DNA of 64,000 bases from an uncultured Draconibacterium sp. Its GTDB lineage: Bacteria; Bacteroidota; Bacteroidia; Bacteroidales; Prolixibacteraceae. Positions 49,809 to 59,573 of this stretch are shown here, in pieces (positions within the stretch are counted from its first letter, which is position 1; the number at the start of each line of letters is the position of its first letter). The notes beneath the pieces are model-generated. The model did no database searches. It was given only the letters and a program-made list of their open reading frames with translations, and was not told the DNA's origin. The stretch covers positions 3,216,001-3,280,000 of the forward strand of contig NZ_OY781981.1 in assembly GCF_963677565.1 (NCBI RefSeq), written 5' to 3'. Made by a program: the position numbers and the translations under genes.

Positions 49809-51017
49809 ATGGAGATACTAAAACTACTTATTACAATTATCGAATATGTGTTTTTCATATATTTTGGATTTGCTGCACTATACGTTTTGCTGTTTGCTGC
49901 AGCAGGTTTATTTCCACACCGGAATAAAAAACCAGGCCTAACAAGCACCCGGAAGTTTGCAGTGCTTATTCCCGGTTACAAAGAAGATGCAGTTATTGTA
50001 GAAGTAGCGCGTGAAGCATTAAAACAGGATTATCCGCAGGCATCTTATGATGTGGTTATTATTGCCGATTCTTTCAAAAAAGAGACCTTGCAGGCACTGG
50101 CCGAACTTCCGGTAAAAGTTATTGAAGTTTCTTTTGAGGTGAGCACAAAATCAAAAGCATTGAACAAAGCCATGCAGGAACTTGGAGACGATTATGATGT
50201 GGCTCTTATTCTTGATGCGGATAATATGATGGCTCCTGATTTTATTAGCAAGGTTAATCAGGCTTTTGATAATGGTTTTAGCGTGGTGCAGGGACATCGT
50301 GTTGCTAAAAATACGAATACATCGTTTGCTGTGCTCGATGCAATCAGCGAAGAGGTAAACAATCATATCTTTCGAAAAGGCCACCGGGTACTTGGTTTTT
50401 CATCAGCTTTAATTGGTTCGGGAATGGCATTCGATTATATGTTTTTTAAAAATACGATGGCCAATGTTAAAGCAATCGGTGGTTTTGATAAAGAGCTGGA
50501 ATTAAAATTGTTAAAAGGGAAAAATAAAATTGAGTACTTACCCGATGCCATTGTTTTAGATGAAAAAGTACAAAAATCAGAAGTATTCCAAAAACAACGA
50601 AAACGCTGGTTGTCTGCACAATTTGTTTATTTCGGCAGGTACTTCTTTCCGGGGCTTTATCATCTGTTTTTTAAAGGCAACCTCGATTTTTTCGATAAGG
50701 TTTACCAAATGGTTTCACCTCCGCGCATACTGTTGGTAGGCTTGGTAACATTGCTAACAGCCTTCTATACAATTGTTGCTTTCATTTTTCCTCAGAATGA
50801 TTTCTTACAACTTTCCGTTCAGCAATGGTTGCCTGTTTTTGCAGCTGTAGTTGTTGCTTTCTTATTTAGCATCCCCCGTAAATTCTATAAAAAAGAAACT
50901 TTAATTGCCATACTCTCGCTACCAAAGGCTTTTGCTTTAATGTTTCTGTCCTTGTTTAAACTCAAGGGGGCAAACAAAAAATTTATTCATACCGAACATG
51001 GTGTAACTAACAACTAA
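49809..51017 (+). CDS. Family 2 membrane glycosyltransferase
   Basis: 402 residues. One N-terminal helix (about 8-30), a GT-A catalytic domain with FAVLIPGYKEDAVIVEVARE, the metal-binding DAD in LILDADNMMAPDFI, LIGSGMAFDYMFFK and the QxxRW motif in QKQRKRWLSAQF, then three C-terminal helices (about 285-385). This is the layout of processive or membrane-linked GT2 enzymes, though the DxD and QxxRW do not prove processivity. AAGGA precedes the start. It should act on lipid-linked intermediates at the inner face of the membrane. Confidence 0.92.
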   Translation: MEILKLLITIIEYVFFIYFGFAALYVLLFAAAGLFPHRNKKPGLTSTRKFAVLIPGYKEDAVIVEVAREALKQDYPQASYDVVIIADSFKKETLQALAELPVKVIEVSFEVSTKSKALNKAMQELGDDYDVALILDADNMMAPDFISKVNQAFDNGFSVVQGHRVAKNTNTSFAVLDAISEEVNNHIFRKGHRVLGFSSALIGSGMAFDYMFFKNTMANVKAIGGFDKELELKLLKGKNKIEYLPDAIVLDEKVQKSEVFQKQRKRWLSAQFVYFGRYFFPGLYHLFFKGNLDFFDKVYQMVSPPRILLVGLVTLLTAFYTIVAFIFPQNDFLQLSVQQWLPVFAAVVVAFLFSIPRKFYKKETLIAILSLPKAFALMFLSLFKLKGANKKFIHTEHGVTNN

Positions 51018-51021
51018 GTTT

Positions 51022-52179
51022 ATGAAAATAGGAATAGAAGGACAACGACTTTACCGGAAGAAAAAACATGGGATGGACATGGTTGCACTGGAATTGATTA
51101 AAAACCTGCAACTAATTGATAAAGAAAATGATTATGTGGTTTTTGTAAAGCCCGATGAGGACAATGCGTGTATTCCGCAAGCCCCTAATTTTAAAATTGT
51201 TGAACTAAGTGGCGGGCCGTATCCAACGTGGGAGCAATTTGCTTTGCCACACGCTGCTCGGCAGGAAGGATGCGATGTACTGCATTGCACCAGCAATACC
51301 GGGCCAATCTTTTCAAAAGTCCCGTTAATCACTATTCTGCACGATATTATTTATCTTGAAAGTGTCAGTATTTTCAAAAAGGCAGGAACCTGGTATCAGA
51401 AAATCGGGAATTTATACCGACGCTGGATTGTTCCGCTCGTGGTACGAAAAAGTAAACGGGTAGTTACCGTATCGAATTTTGAAAAGGAGCGCATAAAGAA
51501 CTTTTTGAAGCTCGATAATTTGGTTGCCATTTACAACGGAGTTGGAGAACATTTTCGGAAAATTGACGACACCGAAATTCTTAACAGTGCTAAAGAAAAG
51601 TACAATCTGCCGGATAATTTTTTGTTCTTTTTGGGTAATACCGATCCGAAGAAAAATACACCCAATGTGCTTAAAGCTTTTGCCGATTTTAATCGCGACA
51701 GTGCCATTAAATATAAATTAGTAATGCTCGACTATGAGGAAAATGCACTTCAGAAAATTTTAAACGACATTGGTTGCCCTGATATGCGAAAGGATATTCA
51801 TTTAACCGGTTATGTTGTTAATACTGATTTGCCGGCCATAATAAATCAATGCAAAGTTTTTCTTTATCCATCACTTCGCGAAAGTTTTGGAATTCCAATT
51901 CTTGAAGGAATGGCCTGCGGAGTCCCGGTAATTACCTCAAATACTTCATCGATGCCCGAAATTGCGGGTGATGCAGCTTATATTGTAAACCCAAAAAATT
52001 CGGATGAAATTGTACAGGGGATTAAAAGTATTTTGGCTGACAATAAACTTCGCACAAAACTGATTGAAAGCGGTTTGGAACGTGCTAAAAATTTCTCGTG
52101 GAAAGCAATGGCTGAGAACAATTTGAAACTTTACAAAGAAGTAGTTGAAGAGATAAATACAGAGGATAAAACAAAATAA
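51022..52179 (+). CDS. Family 4 glycosyltransferase (GT-B)
   Basis: 385 residues. The N-terminal Rossmann domain has HGMDMVALELIKNLQLI and ITILHDIIYLESVSIF; the C-terminal donor domain has FLFFLGNTDPKKNTPNVLKA and the diagnostic EX7E motif in PSLRESFGIPILEGMACGVP followed by VITSNTSSMPEIAGDAA. Such enzymes are retaining, metal-independent transferases using nucleotide sugars. It is a mannosyl- or glucosyl-transferase candidate, but the substrate is not visible. It is 4 bases from the upstream gene. Confidence 0.93.
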   Translation: MKIGIEGQRLYRKKKHGMDMVALELIKNLQLIDKENDYVVFVKPDEDNACIPQAPNFKIVELSGGPYPTWEQFALPHAARQEGCDVLHCTSNTGPIFSKVPLITILHDIIYLESVSIFKKAGTWYQKIGNLYRRWIVPLVVRKSKRVVTVSNFEKERIKNFLKLDNLVAIYNGVGEHFRKIDDTEILNSAKEKYNLPDNFLFFLGNTDPKKNTPNVLKAFADFNRDSAIKYKLVMLDYEENALQKILNDIGCPDMRKDIHLTGYVVNTDLPAIINQCKVFLYPSLRESFGIPILEGMACGVPVITSNTSSMPEIAGDAAYIVNPKNSDEIVQGIKSILADNKLRTKLIESGLERAKNFSWKAMAENNLKLYKEVVEEINTEDKTK

Positions 52180-52196
52180 CCTTTAATAGAATAGCT

Positions 52197-53387
52197 ATGA
52201 GTACCTTGGAGATCATTTTTTGGATATCATTATTTATAATTTTCTATTCGTATCTCGGATATGGGATATTGTTGTTTTTCATTATAAAAATCCGTCGTGT
52301 TTTGGGGCTCTCAAAACCTTATACCGAGAATGAAGATTACGAGCCGGAAGTAACACTTTTTGTGGCTGCCTATAACGAAAAAGATTATATCGACGAAAAG
52401 GTTAAAAACTCATTCAGTTTAAACTATCCGCAAGAAAAAGTGCGCCATGTTTGGGTAACCGATGGATCGGATGATGGAACACCGGATATTTTAAGGAAAT
52501 ACGATGGGGTAGAAGTGTATCATGAAGATGCTCGTGGCGGAAAAATTGGTGCCATGAACCGGGGAATGAAATTTGTTAAAACGCCAATTGTAATTTTTTC
52601 TGATGGAAATACTACACTCGGGAAAGAGTCGATTCAGGAAATTGTTAACCTTTTCAAAGATCCGAAGGTTGGATGTGTATCGGGCGAAAAACGTATTGTA
52701 AACAAAGATGCCGATGCAGCAGCAGGTGCCGGCGAAGGAATTTACTGGAAATACGAATCGACACTAAAAAAATGGGATGCCGAATTGTATTCGGTTGTGG
52801 GGGCCGCCGGAGAATTGTTTGCCATAAGAACCGAATTGTGGCAGGAAGTGGAGAAAGATACTCTGCTGGATGATTTTATTATCTCACTAAGGGTTGCAAT
52901 GTCGGGGTATACCATTCAGTATAATCCCGAAGCTTATGCCATTGAAACGGCTTCGGCAAATGTAAAAGAGGAGTTAAAACGAAAAATACGAATATCGGCA
53001 GGTGGAATTCAGTCTGTTGTTCGCCTTCGCTCGCTGTTAAATGTTTTTAAATACGGAACGCTTTCGTTTCAGTATATTTCGCATCGCGTATTGCGTTGGA
53101 CTTTAACCCCGCTACTATTACTTTGTATCATACCGATTAATTTCCTTATCGCCAATCAGGCAGGAATGAATGTGGCGAATATTTACACCTTACTTTTTTA
53201 TGGTCAGGTACTATTTTATCTGGCTGCATTGCTTGGCTGGTTTCTCGAAAACCGTAAGATTAAAATTAAACTCTTATTTATACCGTACTACTTTTTTATC
53301 ATGAATTTATCGGTTTATTTAGGCTTTGTTCGCTACTTAAAAGGAAGTCAGTCAGTTAATTGGGCGCGGGCAAAACGAGGGGCGTAG
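52197..53387 (+). CDS. Family 2 membrane glycosyltransferase
   Basis: 396 residues. One N-terminal helix (about 8-30), then GT-A: VTLFVAAYNEKDYIDEKVKN, VTDGSDDGTPDILRKY, IVIFSDGNTTLGKESI (DGN in place of DxD), VVGAAGELFAIRTELW and LLDDFIISLRVAMSGY (the ED-like catalytic motif). The expected QxxRW reads KRKIRISAGGI, so this motif has diverged. Three C-terminal helices follow (about 295-385). It is the last gene of the biosynthetic series; about 155 bases separate it from the secreted beta-helix gene. Confidence 0.92.
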   Translation: MSTLEIIFWISLFIIFYSYLGYGILLFFIIKIRRVLGLSKPYTENEDYEPEVTLFVAAYNEKDYIDEKVKNSFSLNYPQEKVRHVWVTDGSDDGTPDILRKYDGVEVYHEDARGGKIGAMNRGMKFVKTPIVIFSDGNTTLGKESIQEIVNLFKDPKVGCVSGEKRIVNKDADAAAGAGEGIYWKYESTLKKWDAELYSVVGAAGELFAIRTELWQEVEKDTLLDDFIISLRVAMSGYTIQYNPEAYAIETASANVKEELKRKIRISAGGIQSVVRLRSLLNVFKYGTLSFQYISHRVLRWTLTPLLLLCIIPINFLIANQAGMNVANIYTLLFYGQVLFYLAALLGWFLENRKIKIKLLFIPYYFFIMNLSVYLGFVRYLKGSQSVNWARAKRGA

Positions 53388-53542
53388 CAGCAGGAAATAA
53401 GTTTGTGTGAAATTATCTTAACTGAAAATCAGCATTTTCCTCCCAAATTTCAGAACTAATATGGTTTTTGGACTAATTCTAATTTGTATTTTAGACATGT
53501 ATTTATGTTTACTAAGTATAACACGTGCTGAAAATTCAAACT

Positions 53543-56011
53543 ATGCTGTCCAAATTCTACTACGAATATTTATCGCTTAAAAGACCGGTAATTAAAATTA
53601 GTTGTTTTCTTACCGCTTTTTTATTCTCATTTTCTGCTTTTGCACAAACCGACAACACCGATAAAAAGTATATAATCGATGAAAGCTCATCGTATTACGT
53701 AAACCTTGAAACGTGGGAAGATGCGCCGGGCGCAGGAGATACTATTTTTGTTTCGCATGAAAGAACGAAACCAATTCGTTTCCAGTTTATAACAGGCGAG
53801 CAAAATAATCCGGTTGTAATTATAAACGATGGTGGGCAGGTAAATATTTCCAGCGAAACGGTTTGGGGAGCAATTGTTTTCGAAAATTGCAGGTACATAA
53901 AAATAGTTGGTAGCGGCGATGAGCATTATAAGTATGGTTTTAAGTTGGCAGCTCAAAGTTGCGGATTGGCTTTTGCTGAACTTAGTTCGGATTGTGAAGC
54001 GGGTTTCATTAAAATAAGCCACGATGGATTTTTTGGGATTATGGCCAAGAAAGACTACGGCGGAAATCCTCCTGCTCCAATCCCTCAGTTTAAAAATTTG
54101 CTTATCCACGATTGTTTTGTAGAAAATGTAACAGAAGGAATGTACTTGGGCGAAACAAAAAGCCCGGGAATGAAATTCAGGCATGTTCGTATTTACAATA
54201 ACATTGTGCGGAATACGGGACGAGAGTCGATACAAATAGCCAACATGGTTGAAGATGTTGAAATTTTTAATAACACCCTGCTTGATGCCGGACAGGATGA
54301 AGAAAACCAACAAAACAATATTTTACAGATTGGCGATAACTCAGTAGCAAAAGTGTATAACAATATTATGCTTCGTGCACCCGGGTGCGGTTTAATCTCT
54401 TTTGGTATGGGAGATAATTCTTACTACAACAACTACATGGGGAACTGTAAAGGTATTTTTGTTGATAACCGACTGTTTACCGATGAAAGTAAACCGATTG
54501 AAATTACCGCAAACTATTTTACCAATAATGTTGACAGGGGATGGATTATTCGTAATATGAATGAGTACAACAACTTTTATATTGCCAATAATCTGTACGA
54601 TGCAGATTTCTCATTTTACCATAACGATTCGGGAAACGATGAAAATTATATTCTTGAAAATAATGTAAATACGAGTATCGCTCCTTTAACATTCACAAAC
54701 GAAACTGAAAATGATTATTCCATAGGAATTGGAAATCCTGCGGCATATCAAAACCTGGGAGCACCGGGCGGCCCCGAGTTTTTTGGTATTGATGAAAATG
54801 AAACTCCTGAATCAGAACAAATAATTCTTGTGCCTGAAATGATTGTTGATTTAGTTGAAGGTGGAAGTTATTGGAGTGCCGATTACCTGGTTGACGAACA
54901 GGATATGACTCCGGAAAATGATTTGCATCCGGTAAGTCAGTCATGGAAACCATTCTGGAATATGGATAAAGGACCTTACCATATTTATGTTGATTTGGGT
55001 CTTGAATATAACGTAACGCAGATTGCTTTTCACGATATGTACAATACCAAAAACCTTGAAGTTGCCATTGGCGAACCGGGTAATTGGGAGTATTTATTTA
55101 CCGAAAATTGCGATAAATATAAAAAATGGAAAAACCATAACACCAATGTGCAAACCCGTTACATTCGGTTAAGCATGACAGAAAGTGTATTTGCTGCGGT
55201 TAATGAATTGGCTATTTATGGTTATCCCTTGCAAGAAGCAGAGGCACCGCAAATTGTATTAAACAGTAGTATGATTGTTGACGAAGTTGTGAATGGAAGT
55301 TTGTGGTCGGCTGATTATTTGGTTGACGAGCAGGATTCAACGCCTGAGATAGGAGCGCATCCTGTGAGCCAATCGTGGAAACCATATTGGAATATGAATA
55401 ATGCTCCATATCACATTTATTTTGATTTGGGACAGGAATATGATCTGACAAAGATAATGTTTCATGATATGCACGATACCCGAAATATAGAGGTGTCGGT
55501 TGGCGAACCCGGAAACTGGGAATACCTGTTAACCGAAGCATGCGATAAATATATTACATGGAAAAACCATGATATTAATGTGAACACCCGTTACATTCGT
55601 TTAAGTATGACTGAAAGTGTTTTTGCCGCGGTTAATGAGGTGTTGTTATACGGTTTTGCTGCAGCACAAGAGATAACCGAAAAGAGTGGTGGAATTTGGC
55701 CTGAAAATGCTGCTGAAGAACAAAATGAGGATTTAATGTTAGAGGATTTGCAGGATTTGTTCATTTGTCAGAATCCGGTACAGGATAACCTGGAAATAAA
55801 TATACCCAACCAGTTAAATACCGACTTTACCATTGAAGTTTTTGATATTAGAGGAGCAAAATTAGTATCGGAAAATTACATTCAAACCACCACAAACCGA
55901 TTGGATGTGAATATTGCAGATAAAGGTTTTAAAAGTGGTGTTTATATTATGCGTTTTTCTAACTCACAGGGTCAGAATAAAGCTTTAAAATTTTTAAAAA
56001 CAGATTATTAA
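53543..56011 (+). CDS. Secreted beta-helix protein with two discoidin-like domains and T9SS sorting domain
   Basis: 822 residues from the ATG at 53543; a GTG at 53525 is less likely because the ATG fits the signal peptide better (ISCFLTAFLFSFSAFAQ, about 17-35). Residues about 60-400 look like a right-handed parallel beta-helix (repeats such as VRIYNNIVRNTGRESIQIAN, IFNNTLLDAGQDEE, VYNNIMLRAPG). Two nearly identical domains follow (about 431-562 and 574-708), resembling F5/8 C discoidin-like carbohydrate-binding folds. The last ~78 residues (FDIRGAKLVS; GVYIMRFSNSQGQNKALKFL) are a type A T9SS sorting domain. It should sit on the cell surface and bind or cleave polysaccharide; it follows the operon, so the polymer may be its partner. 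No lyase catalytic residues were identified. Confidence 0.88.
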   Translation: MLSKFYYEYLSLKRPVIKISCFLTAFLFSFSAFAQTDNTDKKYIIDESSSYYVNLETWEDAPGAGDTIFVSHERTKPIRFQFITGEQNNPVVIINDGGQVNISSETVWGAIVFENCRYIKIVGSGDEHYKYGFKLAAQSCGLAFAELSSDCEAGFIKISHDGFFGIMAKKDYGGNPPAPIPQFKNLLIHDCFVENVTEGMYLGETKSPGMKFRHVRIYNNIVRNTGRESIQIANMVEDVEIFNNTLLDAGQDEENQQNNILQIGDNSVAKVYNNIMLRAPGCGLISFGMGDNSYYNNYMGNCKGIFVDNRLFTDESKPIEITANYFTNNVDRGWIIRNMNEYNNFYIANNLYDADFSFYHNDSGNDENYILENNVNTSIAPLTFTNETENDYSIGIGNPAAYQNLGAPGGPEFFGIDENETPESEQIILVPEMIVDLVEGGSYWSADYLVDEQDMTPENDLHPVSQSWKPFWNMDKGPYHIYVDLGLEYNVTQIAFHDMYNTKNLEVAIGEPGNWEYLFTENCDKYKKWKNHNTNVQTRYIRLSMTESVFAAVNELAIYGYPLQEAEAPQIVLNSSMIVDEVVNGSLWSADYLVDEQDSTPEIGAHPVSQSWKPYWNMNNAPYHIYFDLGQEYDLTKIMFHDMHDTRNIEVSVGEPGNWEYLLTEACDKYITWKNHDINVNTRYIRLSMTESVFAAVNEVLLYGFAAAQEITEKSGGIWPENAAEEQNEDLMLEDLQDLFICQNPVQDNLEINIPNQLNTDFTIEVFDIRGAKLVSENYIQTTTNRLDVNIADKGFKSGVYIMRFSNSQGQNKALKFLKTDY

Positions 56012-56037
56012 TAGAACAGTATAGCGAGGTCGGCAGA

Positions 56038-57165
56038 TTAGTTCTCGCCGGCCTGCATTTCAATAAAAAAGGTGCTTCCTTTTCCTTGTTCACTTTCTAC
56101 CCAAATTGTTCCGTCATTTTTTTCAACAAAGTCTTTGCATAGCGTTAAACCCAGTCCGCTTCCTGCTTCGCGGTTAGTGCCGTAGGTAGTGTGATGTGTA
56201 TTCGGATTCAATATTTTTGGAAGATCTTCCTCCGAAATACCTATTCCGGAGTCGGCTACGGTAATTACCGTTTTTCTGTCATTCTCATTTGCCGAAATGG
56301 TTATTGTTCCATTTTCGGGCGTAAATTTAATGGCATTGGAAACCAGGTTGCGCAAAACAACCTTAATCGTACTTAAATCGGCAAAAACTTTGGCATTTTC
56401 GTTTACCTCCGATTGAAATGAAATTTCTTTCAATTCAAGATTTCCCTTGTTCAATAAGTAAACACTATTTACAACTTCAGATATTAAAAGTTCTTCTTTG
56501 TTTATACTCAGGTTTCCGCTTTGCGATTTTGCCCATCCCAAAAGATTTTCCAGTAAGCCAAAAACTTCGTCGGTGGTTTTTAGCATGATGTTAATGTTCT
56601 CAACTATAGGATCATCCTTCTTATTGGCCATCTTTGAGAGGAACTCCAGGGTCATTTTTACACTGCTTAACGGAGACCTAAGATCATGACCAATTACCGA
56701 GAACATTTTGTCTTTCAACGCATTTAATTCAGATAAATGCTGGGTTGTTTTTTCCAGCCTGTCGCGTGTTTGTTTTAATTCCAGGTGTGTTTTTACACGG
56801 CTAATAAGTTCGTCTTTGTTAAACGGTTTGGTTATGTAATCAACACCTCCCGCCTTAAATCCTTTTACCAGGCTTTCGGTATCGTTTAGGGCAGTAATAA
56901 ATATTATTGGGGTGTTGGCATTTTCTTCTTTCGACTTAATAATACTACAGGCTTCAAAACCATCCATTTTAGGCATCATTACATCAAGTAAAATTAAATC
57001 GGGCCGTGTTTGCTCCACAAGATCAATTGCCTGTTCGCCGTTGGTTGCAATAACAATCTTATACTTTAACGACCGCAAAATCAGCGCAACAATTTTAATA
57101 TTATTCGGATTGTCGTCAACAATTAATATAGTTGGGGTTTCTTCCTGTAGGTTTAAATGCATCAT
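56038..57165 (-). CDS. Response-regulator/histidine-kinase hybrid
   Basis: 375 residues, receiver first and kinase second, without membrane segments. Receiver (about 12-128): Asp17/Asp18, phosphoacceptor Asp61 in LILLDVMMPKMDG and Lys113 in ITKPFN. A short coiled coil follows. Kinase: His160 in FSVIGHDLRSPLSSVKMTLE, N-box NAIKFTPENGTITIS, G1 DSGIGISEEDLPKI and G2 GSGLGLTLCKDF. It is a cytoplasmic kinase probably controlled by its own receiver. It faces the exopolysaccharide genes (27 bases of separation, converging) and is preceded by uxs on the same strand with a strong terminator between them. Confidence 0.95.
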   Translation of the reverse strand: MMHLNLQEETPTILIVDDNPNNIKIVALILRSLKYKIVIATNGEQAIDLVEQTRPDLILLDVMMPKMDGFEACSIIKSKEENANTPIIFITALNDTESLVKGFKAGGVDYITKPFNKDELISRVKTHLELKQTRDRLEKTTQHLSELNALKDKMFSVIGHDLRSPLSSVKMTLEFLSKMANKKDDPIVENINIMLKTTDEVFGLLENLLGWAKSQSGNLSINKEELLISEVVNSVYLLNKGNLELKEISFQSEVNENAKVFADLSTIKVVLRNLVSNAIKFTPENGTITISANENDRKTVITVADSGIGISEEDLPKILNPNTHHTTYGTNREAGSGLGLTLCKDFVEKNDGTIWVESEQGKGSTFFIEMQAGEN

Positions 57166-57175
57166 TTATTCGTCT

Positions 57176-57247
57176 AAAAAAAAGAAACAGATGAAGGCTG
57201 ATTTAAAGTGTATTAAAGTGTTTTATACCAACAGCTTTCATCTGTTT
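57176..57247 (-). terminator. Rho-independent terminator after uxs
   Basis: AAACAGATGAAGGCTG (57185-57200) pairs with CAGCTTTCATCTGTTT (57232-57247) over 16 positions; one is a C-A mismatch on the minus strand and a G-U pair on the plus strand. The 31-base loop is long. Eight T follow on the minus strand (57183-57176). It lies 25 bases past the uxs stop. Confidence 0.7.
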
Positions 57248-57271
57248 AGTGAACTTATTCAAATAGGTAAT

Positions 57272-58222
57272 TTAAATGTTTTCGTCTTTTAGTAATTGAT
57301 CGAAATAACTTATTGTTTTTGTTAATCCCTCGCGTAACGGAATTTTTGGCTCCCAACCATCCAGTTTCTCTTTCGCTAAAGTTATATCCGGTTGTCTTTG
57401 CGTAGGATCGTCTTTAGGCAACGGAAGATGTATAATTTTTGATTTTGATCCGGTAATATCGATAATCTCACTGGCCAGTTCAAGCATTGTAAATTCTCCT
57501 GGATTACCAATATTTACGGGGCCAATAAAACTATCATCCGTTTGCATCATTCTAATCATTCCTTCTACCAAATCACTTACATATTGAAAGCTTCTGGTTT
57601 GTTGTCCATCACCAAAAATTGTAATGTCTTGGTTTTGGAGCGCCTGCATAATAAAATTTGAGACAACTCTTCCATCATCCGGCTCCATTTTAGGGCCATA
57701 AGTGTTAAAAATGCGGATGATTTTTATAAGCACATCGTTTTGTGCATGATAGTTTACAAATAACGATTCAGCACAACGTTTTCCTTCGTCGTAACACGAG
57801 CGTATTCCAATTGGATTTACATTTCCCCAGTATTCTTCAGGTTGCGGGTGTACATCCGGGTCGCCGTAAACTTCACTTGTTGATGCCTGAAGAATTTTTG
57901 CTTTTATTCGTTTGGCTAATCCCAGCATATTTACTGCTCCCATAACCGAAGTTTTTATGGTTTTAATGGGATTGTACTGATAATGTACCGGAGATGCGGG
58001 ACATGCCAGGTTGTAAATTTCGTCTACTTCAATGTAAAAGGGTTGTGTTACATCGTGACGGATTAATTCGAAGTACGGATTGTCGAGCAGGTGTATGATT
58101 TTTTGTTTTTTGCCCGTGAAATAGTTATCCAGACAAATAACTTCATTGCCTTCATTTAATAATCGTTCGCATAGGTGAGATCCAACAAACCCGGCTCCAC
58201 CGGTAACCAATATTCGTTTCAT
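57272..58222 (-). CDS. uxs: UDP-glucuronate decarboxylase (UDP-xylose synthase), extended SDR
   Basis: 316 residues. NAD-binding GGAGFVGSH (8-16), the catalytic triad STSEVYG / Tyr144-x3-Lys148 (SCYDEGKRCAES), and the substrate region NTYGPKMEPDDGRVVSNFIM are typical of UXS. QRQPDITLAKEKLDGWEPKI is the C-terminal signature. It converts UDP-glucuronate to UDP-xylose with CO2 release. It lies 28 bases after ugd on the same strand, so the two form an operon from UDP-glucose to UDP-xylose. Other SDR sugar enzymes are close, so the exact product could differ. Confidence 0.92.
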   Translation of the reverse strand: MKRILVTGGAGFVGSHLCERLLNEGNEVICLDNYFTGKKQKIIHLLDNPYFELIRHDVTQPFYIEVDEIYNLACPASPVHYQYNPIKTIKTSVMGAVNMLGLAKRIKAKILQASTSEVYGDPDVHPQPEEYWGNVNPIGIRSCYDEGKRCAESLFVNYHAQNDVLIKIIRIFNTYGPKMEPDDGRVVSNFIMQALQNQDITIFGDGQQTRSFQYVSDLVEGMIRMMQTDDSFIGPVNIGNPGEFTMLELASEIIDITGSKSKIIHLPLPKDDPTQRQPDITLAKEKLDGWEPKIPLREGLTKTISYFDQLLKDENI

Positions 58223-58250
58223 TTTTTACTTTTTAAAATTATAATTTGGT

Positions 58251-59573
58251 TTAGTTGGTTTTTCGGCCAATGGCGTAATATTCAAAACCTAATTCTGCCA
58301 GTTCTTCAGGATCGTAAATGTTGCGGCCATCAAAAATCATTTTATTCTTTAACAGCTTTTCCATTACACGGAAGTTTGGCAACCTAAATTCCGACCATTC
58401 TGTAACAAGAATTAGTGCATCGGCATCAATAATTGCTTCGTATTCATCTTTTGCATAGGCTATTTTATCGCCCAGTATTCGCTTTGCTTCATCCATGGCA
58501 ACCGGATCGTAGGCAATAACTGAAGCACCCGCTTCTATTAGCCGATCGACAATTACTAATGATGGAGCTTCGCGCATATCATCGGTTTTTGGCTTAAAAG
58601 CCAGTCCCCACATCGCGAATTTTTTACCTTTTAAATCGCCATTAAAACGTTTGTTTAATTTATTAAATAAAACTTCTTTCTGACGATAGTTTACCGACTC
58701 AACAGCTTTTAGTATTTCAAGCGAATAGTTGTGTTCGTCGGCTGTACGAATTAATGCCTGCACATCTTTGGGAAAGCATGATCCGCCATAACCGGTTCCG
58801 GGATAGATAAATTTATTACCGATTCGGGCATCAGAGCCGATTCCTTTTCGCACATTATCAACATCGGCGCCAACAATCTCGCAAAGGTTGGCAATGTCGT
58901 TTATAAAACTAATTTTTGTTGCCAGCATCGAGTTGGCAGCATATTTAGTCATTTCAGATGAAGTAATATCCATAAACAATATGGGGTGCCCATTCAGCAA
59001 GAAAGGTTTATACAGGCGCTTCATTACTTTTTGGGCGTCTTTTGATTCGGTTCCAATAACAATTCTGTCGGGTTTTAAAAAATCGTCAACTGCACTTCCC
59101 TCTTTTAAGAATTCGGGGTTTGAGGCAACATCAAAAGGAATATCTTCGCCGCGTTTTTCCAATTCTTCCAAAATGGCTTTTTTTACTTTCATTGATGTAC
59201 CTACAGGAACAGTACTTTTGGTTACAACAACCAGATAGTGGTCCATGTTTTTACCAATTTCGCGTGCAACTCCCAAAACATATTTCAGGTCCGCACTTCC
59301 ATCTTCATCTGGAGGTGTTCCCACTGCAATAAATACAGCATCGGCATCTTTTATACTTTCTGCCAGGTTGGTTGTAAATTCTAACCTACCTTTTTCTACA
59401 TTCTTTTTATAAATGTCTTCCAATCCGGGTTCGTAAATTGGAATAATTCCGTTGTTCAGGTTATCAATCTTTTTTTGGTCAATGTCAACACATGCTACAT
59501 TAACACCAGTTTCGGCAAAACATGTTCCCGAAACCAATCCTACATAACCTGTTCCTACTACTGATATTTTCAT
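58251..59573 (-). CDS. ugd: UDP-glucose 6-dehydrogenase
   Basis: 440 residues. The NAD-binding start is VGTGYVGLVSGTCFAE (6-21), the catalytic cysteine is near residue 260 in YPGTGYGGSCFPKDVQALI, and the third domain shows MWGLAFKPKTDDMREAPSL and LVTEWSEFR. It oxidises UDP-glucose to UDP-glucuronate using two NAD+. The product feeds uxs directly downstream, and both donors can serve the glycosyltransferases of the polysaccharide operon. Its ATG is followed upstream by a 388-bp gap with several inverted repeats. Confidence 0.96.
   Translation of the reverse strand: MKISVVGTGYVGLVSGTCFAETGVNVACVDIDQKKIDNLNNGIIPIYEPGLEDIYKKNVEKGRLEFTTNLAESIKDADAVFIAVGTPPDEDGSADLKYVLGVAREIGKNMDHYLVVVTKSTVPVGTSMKVKKAILEELEKRGEDIPFDVASNPEFLKEGSAVDDFLKPDRIVIGTESKDAQKVMKRLYKPFLLNGHPILFMDITSSEMTKYAANSMLATKISFINDIANLCEIVGADVDNVRKGIGSDARIGNKFIYPGTGYGGSCFPKDVQALIRTADEHNYSLEILKAVESVNYRQKEVLFNKLNKRFNGDLKGKKFAMWGLAFKPKTDDMREAPSLVIVDRLIEAGASVIAYDPVAMDEAKRILGDKIAYAKDEYEAIIDADALILVTEWSEFRLPNFRVMEKLLKNKMIFDGRNIYDPEELAELGFEYYAIGRKTN

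Noticed and set aside
53687..54313. 208-codon open frame on the minus strand inside the beta-helix gene
   Set aside because: It is antisense to a clear secreted protein and its translation has no recognisable features.
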